Shown here in pieces: positions 45,899 through 54,427 of a stretch of DNA of 64,000 bases. The stretch is from an uncultured Spirochaetales bacterium (lineage in GTDB: Bacteria; Spirochaetota; Spirochaetia; Sphaerochaetales; Sphaerochaetaceae), in the NCBI GenBank assembly GCA_949288415.1, contig CASEKE010000048.1:82574-146573 (forward strand), read 5' to 3'. A model generated the notes under the pieces. The model did not search any database and had not been told where the DNA came from. It worked only from the letters and a program-made list of their open reading frames with translations. Position numbers and translations under genes: made by a program. How positions within the stretch are numbered: position 1 is the first letter of the stretch; each line of letters begins with the position of its first letter.

Positions 45899-46213
45899 AT
45901 GAGAAAAGTAAGGATAACTGCAATGAGGATCGCCATTCACGAGGATCTCATGCATCTTTACGAGAATCCGATCGGGAATGCCTGCAGCGTCAGGCAGGGG
46001 GATGTGTTCGTCTCTATCGGGGGAAAGCGCCCCGACGGGTTCTGCGAGAGCGCATGGAAGAGTCTTGAAGAGTTTGTAGTTCCGCTTTCGATGGGCCAGG
46101 GCGACTTCTACGACGGATGGATGAGGAATCCGCTTTCAGCGATGGTTTCTTGCAATGACGGGTTCCGTCCGGTGAGCTTTCTTCTTGAGGCTCTTGAGGA
46201 GGACGGCACATGA
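45899..46213 (+). CDS. TIGR04076-like small protein
   Basis: 104 residues. The pattern NACSVRQGDVFVSIGGKRPDGFCESAWKSLEEFVVPLSMG resembles the TIGR04076 family of small conserved proteins, including the two cysteines and the G-x-x-P-x-G-F/L-C-x-x-AW segment. Function unknown. It is the first gene of a short + strand cluster (overlap of 4 nt with the next GNAT gene, then a MATE gene). Confidence 0.6.
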   Translation: MRKVRITAMRIAIHEDLMHLYENPIGNACSVRQGDVFVSIGGKRPDGFCESAWKSLEEFVVPLSMGQGDFYDGWMRNPLSAMVSCNDGFRPVSFLLEALEEDGT

Positions 46214-46734
46214 ACCATCCCATAAGAAGGTTCGAGGGAAGCGACGAGATCGTGAAATCGTTCACCTATGATGCTCTTTTCATACCTCCCGGGGAAAAGC
46301 CGCCTTCTTTCGACGTGCTCGACATTCCCGAGCTGAGGTGCTTTTATGAAAGCTTTGGAACAAAAAAGGGCGATGTCGCCTTCGCCTCGTACGACAAAGG
46401 TGTGGAAACAGGGATGGCCTGGGCCCGCGAGATCTCTTCATACGGATACTATGCAAGCGGGATTCCCGTGCTCTCGATCGCCGTAAGGCGTCCTTGCAGG
46501 GGAAGGGGAATCGGGACCGCGCTCCTTTTTCGTCTCGCAGACGAGCTCATTGACATGGGATATGTGGCTCTCTCCCTGTCCGTGGATTCACGAAACCCTG
46601 CCGTACATCTCTATGAAAGATTTTCTGCGCGGATCGTCGGGAGAAACGGCGATGAACTGACGATGCTTATCGATCTTCTGTCCGGATCATGGAAAGAAAT
46701 GCTTTTTGCTGATATCATCTGCACGGAGAGATGA
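46210..46734 (+). CDS. GNAT family N-acetyltransferase
   Basis: 174 residues, starting on the ATGA overlap with the upstream gene. The acetyl-CoA motif is clear: PVLSIAVRRPCRGRGIGTALLFRLADELID near residue 92, followed by LSLSVDSRNPAVHLYERFSARIVG. The substrate is unknown. The gene sits directly before a MATE exporter, a pairing that is compatible with drug or metabolite detoxification but not proof of it. Confidence 0.88.
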   Translation: MNHPIRRFEGSDEIVKSFTYDALFIPPGEKPPSFDVLDIPELRCFYESFGTKKGDVAFASYDKGVETGMAWAREISSYGYYASGIPVLSIAVRRPCRGRGIGTALLFRLADELIDMGYVALSLSVDSRNPAVHLYERFSARIVGRNGDELTMLIDLLSGSWKEMLFADIICTER

Positions 46735-46735
46735 T

Positions 46736-48076
46736 ATGCGCAATACCGAACTGCTCACAAAGGACGTCGATTCGCTATATAGGGAATATCTGGTACCGGC
46801 CATCGGCGGGTCGCTTGCGGTAAGCGTATACTCGCTTGTGGACACGATAGCTGTAGGGCGCTATGCCGGTCCGGCCGGTTCGGCCGCGATCGCAGTCATA
46901 AATCCGCTCTTTGCGATCGTGATTTTCTTTGGAATGATGGTAGGGATCGGAAGTGCGGTCATGATGGGTCGCGCGAAGGGCGAAGGCCGGTTTGAAAAGG
47001 CCGATGGCTTCTTTTCCGTGGCAATGATTCTCTCTCTGATCTTTTCAGCATTGTCCTACCTGATACTCTTTTCGGATCTCGACGGCCTTCTGGTTTTCTG
47101 CGGCGCGGATAGAACCATCCTGCCGTATGCGCGGGACTATGCGTTCATCTTCTCTCTCTTCGCACCGACGTTCATTCTGACGAACTGCCTTTCGTCCATT
47201 GTACGCTACGACGAGAGGCCTCGGCTCGTGCTCTCGGCGACGTTGGTCGGCGGGTTTTTCAATGTCGTTGGCGATTATGTTTTCGTGTTTCCGATGGATA
47301 TGGGGCTCACTGGAGCCGCACTTGCGACCGTGCTTGGAAACACGATACAGCTTTGCATACTCTCCTCGCATTTCTTTTCCGGCCGTTCGACTCTGCGCTT
47401 TTCGCTTTGCCGCGGATTTTTCAAGGCCGCCGGAAAGATACTCTCATCCGGATTCGGCGCGAGCATCCTGGATGTGGCGATAGGGGTTCTGACTGTGATA
47501 ATAAACAAGCAGACGATGAGATACGGCGGTCCCGTCGCACTTGCAGTTCTCGGAGTGATTATGACGATCTCGTTCGTCCTCCAGCATGTGTTCGCTGGAA
47601 TAGGGCAGGCGATACAGCCGATAGTCAGCACGAACTACGGAGCTTTCCAGGAAGGGAGGATAGAGCGGTGCTTCGTTCTTATGATACGTTCCTCCGTCGT
47701 CTTCGGTATCGTTTCGTTCCTTCTTTGCTTCCTTGTTCCCGTTCCCATGCTGCGACTTTTCATGGCTGTCACGGACGAGGTGCTGACCGAGGGACCTCAC
47801 ATCATAAGGCTGTACAGTATCTCGTTCATCCTCATGGCGCTGAACATAAACATGGTGTTCTTCGTTCAGAGCATCATGAAAAGCGTGGCCGCCATGCTTC
47901 TGTCGCTTTCCAGAGGGCTGATCGTCAGTGCATTTCTTCTTTATGTCCTTCCGGTCTTCTTCGCCCTCGACGGCGTTCTTTTCGCAATGACGGCAGCCGA
48001 GGTGGTTACGTTCGCCATCGGGGCTGTCTATCTTGCCGGGATTTCCCGCTCCGGAGGGTTCATCGACAGGAAATGA
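46736..48076 (+). CDS. MATE family transporter
   Basis: 446 residues from the ATG one base after the upstream stop, with GGAGAG upstream; the frame extends further into the GNAT gene but that part is unlikely. Twelve hydrophobic segments; the N-terminal pattern YLVPAIGGSLAVSVYSLVDTIAVGRYAGP and the second-half IGQAIQPIVSTNYGAFQEGR are MATE motifs. Only about a third similar by eye to the other MATE protein in the window, so not a recent duplicate. Its 3' end overlaps the convergent DUF3737 gene by 17 nt. Confidence 0.9.
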   Translation: MRNTELLTKDVDSLYREYLVPAIGGSLAVSVYSLVDTIAVGRYAGPAGSAAIAVINPLFAIVIFFGMMVGIGSAVMMGRAKGEGRFEKADGFFSVAMILSLIFSALSYLILFSDLDGLLVFCGADRTILPYARDYAFIFSLFAPTFILTNCLSSIVRYDERPRLVLSATLVGGFFNVVGDYVFVFPMDMGLTGAALATVLGNTIQLCILSSHFFSGRSTLRFSLCRGFFKAAGKILSSGFGASILDVAIGVLTVIINKQTMRYGGPVALAVLGVIMTISFVLQHVFAGIGQAIQPIVSTNYGAFQEGRIERCFVLMIRSSVVFGIVSFLLCFLVPVPMLRLFMAVTDEVLTEGPHIIRLYSISFILMALNINMVFFVQSIMKSVAAMLLSLSRGLIVSAFLLYVLPVFFALDGVLFAMTAAEVVTFAIGAVYLAGISRSGGFIDRK

Positions 48077-48899
48077 CGATCCTGCCTTCGGCGAGCGGGT
48101 CGTCCATTATCACATCCTTCACAGCAGGGACCCTTATCGTTCCTCGCCGTGGATTCTTGATGCTGTCTATCGGTTCAGTGAGCGTCGCATCTACCTCGCT
48201 CTTCTCGAATGCCAGGTCCGCCTCCTCCAGGCTGCAGTCTATCAGGCGAAGTCCGCTGGCATGGCAGAACGGCTGGGTTCCGATGATCCTGCAGTTTATG
48301 AACGTGAGGTTCCTGGAATACCAGGCCAGATACTCTCCCTTGACAAGCGAATCCCTTATCGTCAGGCCGTCGGCATGCCAGAATGCATCCTTCGTGTCCA
48401 TCCTGCTGGATGTCACGCTGCCTCCTTTCACATACTGGAAAGAATACTTTCCTTTGAATGTGACTTTGTCGATCCCGATATTCTCTCCGTCCAGGGCGAA
48501 GTACTCGGCCTCGACGGACGACGATGAAATCCTGATGTTCCTGCTCTTCCAGAGAAACTCGGCCGAGACGATGTCCGACGACGATATCGCGACGTTGCCG
48601 CATTCCCTTATTGCCTTCGGTCCATGTATTACCGAAGATTCGATGCGAACGTCGTCCGAGTACCATATCGGAGCCCTGGAGGATTCCTCGAGCCTGGAAT
48701 TCCTGATCGTCAGCCTGCTGTCGTGCCACATCGGATAGCGCAGGGAGAACACCGAATCCTCGACGAGGATGTCGGAGCATTCCTTGAGAGGACTCTCTCC
48801 GTCCCTTTCTCCTGCGAACGTCACGCCTTTGAGGGCAAGATTCCTTCTTGCATACAAAGCCCGCTCCTCGTCGAAGCGGGCGTTCTCGATGATTTCCAT
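48060..48899 (-). CDS. DUF3737 right-handed beta-helix protein
   Basis: 279 residues from MEIIENARFDEERALYARRN. Short repeating units of the type ...IRNSRLEE..., ...IESSVIHG..., ...ISSSSVEAEYF... run through most of the protein, as in parallel beta-helix folds. ESPLKECSDI and LRYPMWHDS are characteristic of DUF3737. No signal peptide. Function unknown. It lies downstream of the GH43 gene but has its own -10 box 6 nt before the start. Confidence 0.8.
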   Translation of the reverse strand: MEIIENARFDEERALYARRNLALKGVTFAGERDGESPLKECSDILVEDSVFSLRYPMWHDSRLTIRNSRLEESSRAPIWYSDDVRIESSVIHGPKAIRECGNVAISSSDIVSAEFLWKSRNIRISSSSVEAEYFALDGENIGIDKVTFKGKYSFQYVKGGSVTSSRMDTKDAFWHADGLTIRDSLVKGEYLAWYSRNLTFINCRIIGTQPFCHASGLRLIDCSLEEADLAFEKSEVDATLTEPIDSIKNPRRGTIRVPAVKDVIMDDPLAEGRIVISCR

Positions 48900-48905
48900 A
48901 CTACG

Positions 48906-48911
48906 AATATA
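48906..48911 (-). promoter_or_regulatory. Leaderless-type -10 box of the DUF3737 gene
   Basis: TATATT on the minus strand, 6 nt before the ATG at 48899; the -35 region (TTTTCT at 17 bp) is weak. Confidence 0.35.
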
Positions 48912-48944
48912 CGAACAGAGCGGCAAAAAGAAAAGTCCGGAGCC

Positions 48945-50438
48945 TCATTTATCCGCATCTTTGATGCGGACGTATCCTATCTTGGCCAGTCCTCCGGATT
49001 CCTCTTTCCCGAATGCCCAGAGTGCCAGCTTCGCCCCGGTCCAGTCTCCTCTCTCGAAGGGGTAGGAAGTTCCGATCGGCGTTCCGTCAAGAAAGTATGA
49101 AAGCCTTCTGTCCTTTCCTACGAAGAAGGCGAGGCGGGCATGGTCGAACGGATGGGGAACCTCCAGTTCTACCATTTCCCTCGCACTGTCTCTGTCCACG
49201 ACCGTTCCCGTCTTTATCACCAGGCCATAACCGTCTTTTGTCTTTTCCAGCGCCAAATAAGAATAAAGCTTTCCTATCGTGCCTATTGCAATGAAATCCC
49301 CTTCGGAGGCGTCGACGAGGCTGACTTCAGCCTCGAAAAGGAAGCTTTCATGCTGCGGAATCTGGGTGAGGGCATTTGCCGCATTCCATAGCGTCACATC
49401 CCCATCCTGTCTCCTGCCCGCCCGGAGTACGAGCCTGCATGGATCGGCCTCGAAGAAATAGCAGTCCTTTCTTTCCCTGGCCTGCCATTGCCATTGCAGA
49501 CCGAGGGTTCCCGTCGAGAAATCGTCGCTTTCCGCGATTGCGTAGTCTCTTCTCTCCTCCAGGTCGATCCACCCCGAGGATTCCGGCTTGCCGACTTTGC
49601 TGCCGTCGTCCTTTCCGATCACGGGCCAGGAGTCCTTCCATTCGACTCTCTGCAGGTGGATTATTCTTCCATACGGTCCCTTGTCCTGGAAATGCAGAAA
49701 GTAGTTTCTGCCGTCCGGCGTGTCCACGAGCGCCCCCTGGTGAGGACCGTTGACATTCGTGTCTGCCTGTCTCATCACCGTTCTGGCTTCGTACGGACCG
49801 TAGACATTCCTGCTTCTCAGGTCAACCTGCCAGCCATCGACGACTCCTCCCGCCGGTGCCATGATGTGGTACCAGCCGTCGATCTTGTAGAACTTCGGGC
49901 CTTCTATTACCGGATTATCGATCCTTCCGTCATATACCGTCCTTTCCTTCGAGACGAAATGCGTGAGATCTTTGTCCAGCTCGACGACAGAGAGGATGCT
50001 GTTTATTCCGCATCTGCTCTTTGCATATGCGAACACCATGTACGTCCTGTCGCCGTCGAAGAGCGGGCACGGGTCGATCCAGCCCTTTCTCGAAGGAAGC
50101 TCGTTGATTTCGAAATTGCCGTATATGTCCCTGCTTCTTGCCACAAGGATCCTCTCGTCCACCATCGGGATAAATACATAGAACATTCCTTCATGGTACC
50201 TTATCGAGGGTGCCCACGCTCCGGATCCCTGACGGGGTATGTCGTAGCGGCTGTCCGGGATATCCTTGAGAACGTGGTTGACCAGCTTCCAGTGCACGAG
50301 ATCCTTTGATTCCAGGACGGGGATTGCTGGAAAGTATGTGAATGAAGACGAGATCATGTACCAGGTGTCGCCGACTCTGATCGCGTCAGGATCGGAGTAG
50401 TCGGCGTGGATTATCGGGTTTGTATAGCTGAACGGCAT
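48945..50438 (-). CDS. Glycoside hydrolase family 43 enzyme (beta-xylosidase/arabinofuranosidase type)
   Basis: 497 residues, no signal peptide, so cytoplasmic. The five-bladed propeller begins TNPIIHADYSDPDAI with the catalytic-base aspartate at D16; GWIDPCPLFDGD supplies the second aspartate and NPVIEGPKFYKIDG the acid glutamate. From about residue 320 a C-terminal beta-sandwich of the GH43-associated type follows (ERKDCYFFEADPCRLVLRAG). It likely cleaves imported xylo- or arabino-oligosaccharides. A LacI regulator lies nearby on the other strand. AGGAGG precedes the start. Confidence 0.93.
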   Translation of the reverse strand: MPFSYTNPIIHADYSDPDAIRVGDTWYMISSSFTYFPAIPVLESKDLVHWKLVNHVLKDIPDSRYDIPRQGSGAWAPSIRYHEGMFYVFIPMVDERILVARSRDIYGNFEINELPSRKGWIDPCPLFDGDRTYMVFAYAKSRCGINSILSVVELDKDLTHFVSKERTVYDGRIDNPVIEGPKFYKIDGWYHIMAPAGGVVDGWQVDLRSRNVYGPYEARTVMRQADTNVNGPHQGALVDTPDGRNYFLHFQDKGPYGRIIHLQRVEWKDSWPVIGKDDGSKVGKPESSGWIDLEERRDYAIAESDDFSTGTLGLQWQWQARERKDCYFFEADPCRLVLRAGRRQDGDVTLWNAANALTQIPQHESFLFEAEVSLVDASEGDFIAIGTIGKLYSYLALEKTKDGYGLVIKTGTVVDRDSAREMVELEVPHPFDHARLAFFVGKDRRLSYFLDGTPIGTSYPFERGDWTGAKLALWAFGKEESGGLAKIGYVRIKDADK

Positions 50439-50581
50439 GTTTTTCCTCCTTCATTCGATTATCCGCTTCTTTTGCCGCATATGGAATGGCCATTGGAATG
50501 ATTGTTGCCGACATTCATGCTTTTTTCTCGCGGCTTGACATGTTCCATCCCATGCTCGAGAATACATCCCGAGGAAAAAAC

Positions 50582-51148
50582 ATGGAAGAGATAGTGTTGG
50601 TCGGAGGCAAGGCCGTGTCGCCTGCGGACCTTCTTGGATACTACTGTCGCAACAGAGCCTTCCTTTCGCCGTACGAGCCGACCAGATCCGAGGATTTCTT
50701 CAGCGAGGATGGCCAGCGCAGGGAGCTCGAGCTTTTGGAAGAACGTGAGAATGCCGGACTCGAGAAAAGGTTCTTCATCCTCCGCTCTTCGAGACTCATA
50801 GGTACGATTGCGCTTTCATCGATAGTGAAAGGGGCTTTCATGTCGTGCTTCCTTGGCTACAGACTTTCCGAGGAGGATTCGGGGCAGGGGATCATGACCG
50901 ACGTGGTCGCATCTGTCACGGAGCATGCCTTTTCATCGGTCGGTCTGCACAGGGTCGAGGCGAACGTGATGGCCGACAACGCCGCATCGATCTGCGTTCT
51001 TGAGAGGAACGGCTACATTCTGGAGGGCATGTCGAGGAAGTATCTCCGAATCGCCGGTGCGTGGCGCGATCATCTGCACTATGTCGCCCTCGGCGACGAG
51101 TGGAGACGGTCTTTTGCCACGCGCTTTCGGATCGTACTGGAAGCTTGA
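50582..51148 (+). CDS. GNAT family N-acetyltransferase (RimJ/RimL-like)
   Basis: 188 residues from the ATG preceded by GAGGAA; the longer frame from 50486 is less likely. The pattern LLGYYCRNRAFLSPYEPTRSEDFF at the N-terminus and GLHRVEANVMADNAASICVLERNGYILEGM at the C-terminus is typical of RimJ/RimL enzymes that acetylate ribosomal proteins or related amines. GYRLSEEDSGQGIMTDVV is the acetyl-CoA loop. Separate from the LacI gene by 68 bp. Confidence 0.88.
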   Translation: MEEIVLVGGKAVSPADLLGYYCRNRAFLSPYEPTRSEDFFSEDGQRRELELLEERENAGLEKRFFILRSSRLIGTIALSSIVKGAFMSCFLGYRLSEEDSGQGIMTDVVASVTEHAFSSVGLHRVEANVMADNAASICVLERNGYILEGMSRKYLRIAGAWRDHLHYVALGDEWRRSFATRFRIVLEA

Positions 51149-51216
51149 GAATCCGTTTCACTCCCACGTGCTTTTCTGCTATCATTCCTGATGGATGATC
51201 TCGCGGGAGGTTTGAT

Positions 51217-52158
51217 ATGGCCAAGGTTACCATGCAGGATATCGCGGATGAGCTCGGAGTCTCGCGCATAAGTGTCTGGAAGGTCTTCAACCGTAGAAAA
51301 GAGGTTTCGATGGCCCTGGCGGATCGCGTGCTGGACAAGGCTGTCGCGATGGGATACGGAAAGGCCCTAAGGATTGAGGAGGAACGGATGAAAAACCGTT
51401 CCAGGATCGCTCTTGCGATGAACTGCGATGAGGCCTCGCTTGCCTCGTCGGAGTTCCTGAAAGGTTTTTCCGACTGCATCGCCAATGAGGATGTCTCTCT
51501 TCTCTTTTTTAATCTCCCGTCTTCCGTGGACGAGCAGTACGTCCTTCCTGAGGCTCTCAGACGCGGCAATGCGGACGTCGTCGTCGCTGTCGGCATATCC
51601 TCGCTGCGCCAGGCAATGCTGATTGCGGAGCTGGCGACTCCGGCCGTGTTTTTCGACCTTCCTGACGGCTTTCCCACTGAGCTTGCATCGTTCGATCTCT
51701 ATCTTCCCGAATGCCGTTCCTCCAGCATTGCCGCGGCGGAAATGCTGGTCCGCAGCGGTGGAATAAGGCACCCCGTATTCGTAGTCGACCGTCCGAGTCT
51801 CGCCTCTACGCTTCTGGCGGATGCGTTCCGGGAGGCGTTTTCCGACGAGGGAATCGTAATGGAAAGCATGGGTGTTTCCGACTTCCTTTCATCCGTACCC
51901 GATTGCGATGCCGCGATCTTCGGCTCCGATGCCTCGCTCGCCGCTGTCAGAGAGAGCATGGAAGCAAAGAAAGATATTCCTCTTTTCTTCTGTGCCGCTT
52001 CCTCGTCTGCAGATGCGTCGTACCCTTCGCTGTACCTCGACCCTGCTTCCCTTGGCAGGGAGATTGCGCTCAGGGCGATGCGCAGGCTTCGCGATCGCGA
52101 GGCTTTCTTTTCCGTCGTCTCGATCCGCCCATCGATGAGGAAAGGCTGCTTGCCATAG
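51217..52158 (+). CDS. LacI family transcriptional regulator
   Basis: 313 residues. The N-terminal LacI-type helix-turn-helix and hinge (VTMQDIADELGVSRISVWKVFNRRKEVS) is followed by a periplasmic-binding-protein-like sugar-sensing domain (about 62-313) that is shorter than usual and ends without the conserved final helix. GGGAGG precedes the ATG. It probably responds to a sugar; the nearby GH43 gene is the obvious candidate target, though no LacI-type operator was identified. Confidence 0.88.
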   Translation: MAKVTMQDIADELGVSRISVWKVFNRRKEVSMALADRVLDKAVAMGYGKALRIEEERMKNRSRIALAMNCDEASLASSEFLKGFSDCIANEDVSLLFFNLPSSVDEQYVLPEALRRGNADVVVAVGISSLRQAMLIAELATPAVFFDLPDGFPTELASFDLYLPECRSSSIAAAEMLVRSGGIRHPVFVVDRPSLASTLLADAFREAFSDEGIVMESMGVSDFLSSVPDCDAAIFGSDASLAAVRESMEAKKDIPLFFCAASSSADASYPSLYLDPASLGREIALRAMRRLRDREAFFSVVSIRPSMRKGCLP

Positions 52159-52172
52159 GATTTTCCTCCTGA

Positions 52173-52189
52173 TGGACACTATATGTCCA
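52173..52189. promoter_or_regulatory. Palindromic operator-like site upstream of the sigma factor
   Basis: TGGACA CTATA TGTCCA, a perfect 6 bp dyad about 40 bp before the sigma-factor gene; the CTATA could also be part of a -10 box. Confidence 0.45.
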
Positions 52190-52230
52190 ATCTCATGTGC
52201 TTCAATGTACCTGCGTAAGGAGAAGAAGCT

Positions 52231-52998
52231 ATGGAAGATAAGTTTGCACGTCTGCCGGAGGAACTGCTTAGGGCCGCATCCGGCGGAGACAGGGATGCTG
52301 TGGCAAGGATCGTGATCGATTTCCAACCGTTCGTGATCGCGATCGCGCGGCGCTACGCATCGTACGTGCGTCTTGACGGAGCCATGGACTCGGGAGACCT
52401 TGTCCAGGAAGGAAACCTCGGCCTGATAAAGGCCATAGGAAGTTTCAATTTCGACAGAAGCCGTAACTACATGGGATATTTCGAATATGCGATCAGGACC
52501 GCGATGAGGGATGCGCTTTCCAATCTTTCCAGGGCGATCAGGCTTCCCCGTTTCATGTCCGAGAGGATAAGGAAGATAGAGAATGCCTCAAAGGACCTCG
52601 CAGAGGATGATGTCCTGCCTTCCGTCGATTCGATAGCAGTGCGTACAGGACTGAAGAAGGCCGAGGTCGAGAAGGCCATGGACGCCTATTCGAGGCAGAA
52701 TCTGCTTAGCCTGGATGCTCCTGCCGAGAGCGATGACGGAAAGCCGGGACGGCTCATGGATGCCGTCGCGTCCGAGGATTCCTCTGCCGACCCTTTGGAC
52801 GGGTACCTTCTGGAAAGCCTGGATGACCGGCTTGCCGAACTTTCTGCAGAGGATTACTTCATAATCTCTTCCGTGTACGGCCTTGCGGGCAGGAGGAAGA
52901 TCGGACGCTCGGAACTCTCGCGCATCCTCGGAACGACACGCACGAAGCTCGATAGGCGTACGCGGATGATAGAAAGTTCGCTCAGGGCGATAATATGA
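52231..52998 (+). CDS. Small sigma-70 family RNA polymerase sigma factor
   Basis: 255 residues. Region 2 is clear: MDSGDLVQEGNLGLIKAIGSFNFDRSRNYMGYFEYAIRTAMRDAL, including the -10-recognition and core-binding helices. Region 3 (about 110-150) follows, and the C-terminus has a region-4-like helix-turn-helix (GRSELSRILGTTRTKLDRRTRMIE). Region 1.1 is absent, so this is an alternative sigma rather than RpoD. AAGGAG precedes the start. No anti-sigma gene is adjacent; its regulon is unknown. Confidence 0.85.
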   Translation: MEDKFARLPEELLRAASGGDRDAVARIVIDFQPFVIAIARRYASYVRLDGAMDSGDLVQEGNLGLIKAIGSFNFDRSRNYMGYFEYAIRTAMRDALSNLSRAIRLPRFMSERIRKIENASKDLAEDDVLPSVDSIAVRTGLKKAEVEKAMDAYSRQNLLSLDAPAESDDGKPGRLMDAVASEDSSADPLDGYLLESLDDRLAELSAEDYFIISSVYGLAGRRKIGRSELSRILGTTRTKLDRRTRMIESSLRAII

Positions 52999-53000
52999 GG

Positions 53001-53028
53001 TTGCGTCCGCGCAAAACTGTGCTAGAAT
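53001..53028 (+). promoter_or_regulatory. Promoter of the riboswitch-guaD transcript
   Basis: TTGCGT (53001-53006), 16 bp spacer, TAGAAT (53023-53028), ending 16 nt before the aptamer. Confidence 0.5.
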
Positions 53029-53043
53029 CAAGTTGGGATAAGT

Positions 53044-53142
53044 GATTGTATAAGCCCGTAATATGGTCGGGCGTCTCTACTGGCTACCGTAAATAGTCAT
53101 GCTACGGACTTTTTCATCGAGAATCCGGAGCATGATTTTTTT
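53044..53142 (+). promoter_or_regulatory. Purine (guanine-type) riboswitch with overlapping terminator
   Basis: The aptamer matches the purine riboswitch. P1 is GATTGTA (53044-53050)/TACGGAC (53103-53109). J1/2 is TAA. P2 is GCCCG/CGGGC (53054-58/53068-72) around the TAATATGGT loop. J2/3 is GTCTCTAC. P3 is TGGCTA/TAGTCA (53081-86/53094-99) around CCGTAAA. The base at 53102, just before P1, is C, as in guanine sensors. A terminator pairs 53097-53108 with 53124-53135 and is followed by T7 (53136-53142). Its 5' arm includes the 3' strands of P1 and P3, so a folded aptamer excludes it and ligand should turn the gene ON. Confidence 0.9.
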
Positions 53143-53164
53143 CTGCCCGGAGAAGGAGAGGCCT

Positions 53165-54421
53165 ATGCAGTTGATAAAGGGTGACATCGTATACAGCTCG
53201 CAGGATGCGAGGCTGATAGAGAGGAAGGATTCATACCTCGGTTTCGAGAATGGAAAAATAACCGGAATCTATGACAGTCTTCCGGAAGGGGAACACGAGG
53301 TACTCGACAGAACGGGATGTCTCGTGATTCCCGGGTTGTCCGATCTGCATCTGCATGCTCCGCAGTACCAGTATGCCGGGATCTACATGGACGAGGAACT
53401 CCTCGAGTGGCTCGAGAAGCACACGTTCCCCGAGGAATCGAAATACAAAGATATCGGCTACGCCGAGAAGGCATATGGAATGTTCGTAGACGATCTTGCG
53501 AAAAGCGAGACTACAAGATTCGCAGTCTTCGGCACGATACACCGGAAGTCGACGTTGCTGCTTATGAAAAAGCTGTCGGCATCGGGCCTTAAAGGCTTTG
53601 TCGGCAAGGTGAACATGGACAGGAATTCGCCGGAGTATCTGATCGAGAAAACCGACGATTCCATCGACGAGACAAAGGCCTGGCTCGACGAGGCGGCTTC
53701 GATCGACGGCGTCGGACCCATAATAACCCCGCGTTTCATACCTTCGTGCTCAAATGAGCTTCTCGAGCGCCTCGGAGTCCTCGCGACGGAGCGCGGGCTT
53801 CCTGTGCAGTCCCATCTGGACGAGAACCCTTCGGAGGTGGAGTGGGTGAAATCTCTATGTCCATGGAGCCGGAGCTACAGCGACGCATACGACAGATTCT
53901 CGTTGTTCGGAACGACTCCGACCATAATGGCCCATTCAGTATGGCCGGACGATGACGAGATCGCGCTGATGGGAAAGCGGAAGGTCTTCGTCGCCCATTC
54001 GCCGTCCTCCAATGCGAACCTGTCCTCCGGAATAGCTCCGGTCAGGCGTTTTCTCGACAACGGAATCCCGGTGGGTCTTGCGACTGACGTCGCCGGAGGC
54101 TCCACGCTCTCGATGTTCAGGATGATGACCTCCGCGATAGAGCAGAGCAAGCTTCGCTGGAGGTATGTGGATAGCTCGCTTCGCCCGCTTACCTTCGCCG
54201 AAGCCTTCCATCTGGCGACGCGCATGGGAGGCTCGTTCTTCGGAAAAGTCGGCGCTTTCGAGCCCGGTTTCGAGGCGGACATCCTGGTGATCGATCCTTC
54301 GATGCTGCATACGACGCTCTACGGGGATCTTTCACCTGCAGAGCGCCTCGAAGCCTACTGCTACCGCAAGCCGGGAGAAGGGCTCATGGACAAGTTCGTG
54401 GCGGGAAGAAGGATATTCTGA
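53165..54421 (+). CDS. guaD: Guanine deaminase
   Basis: 418 residues from the ATG preceded by GGAGAGG. The amidohydrolase metal site is visible: LSDLHLHAPQYQYAG near residue 57 (HxH), VQSHLDENPSE near 220, IMAHSVWPDDDE near 258 and GLATDVAGGSTLSMFRMM near 305, all typical of GuaD. The enzyme converts guanine to xanthine, the entry to purine catabolism. It lies directly behind a purine riboswitch, which supports the assignment. It converges with nrdB, 6 bp apart. Confidence 0.92.
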   Translation: MQLIKGDIVYSSQDARLIERKDSYLGFENGKITGIYDSLPEGEHEVLDRTGCLVIPGLSDLHLHAPQYQYAGIYMDEELLEWLEKHTFPEESKYKDIGYAEKAYGMFVDDLAKSETTRFAVFGTIHRKSTLLLMKKLSASGLKGFVGKVNMDRNSPEYLIEKTDDSIDETKAWLDEAASIDGVGPIITPRFIPSCSNELLERLGVLATERGLPVQSHLDENPSEVEWVKSLCPWSRSYSDAYDRFSLFGTTPTIMAHSVWPDDDEIALMGKRKVFVAHSPSSNANLSSGIAPVRRFLDNGIPVGLATDVAGGSTLSMFRMMTSAIEQSKLRWRYVDSSLRPLTFAEAFHLATRMGGSFFGKVGAFEPGFEADILVIDPSMLHTTLYGDLSPAERLEAYCYRKPGEGLMDKFVAGRRIF

Positions 54422-54427
54422 TCTGTT

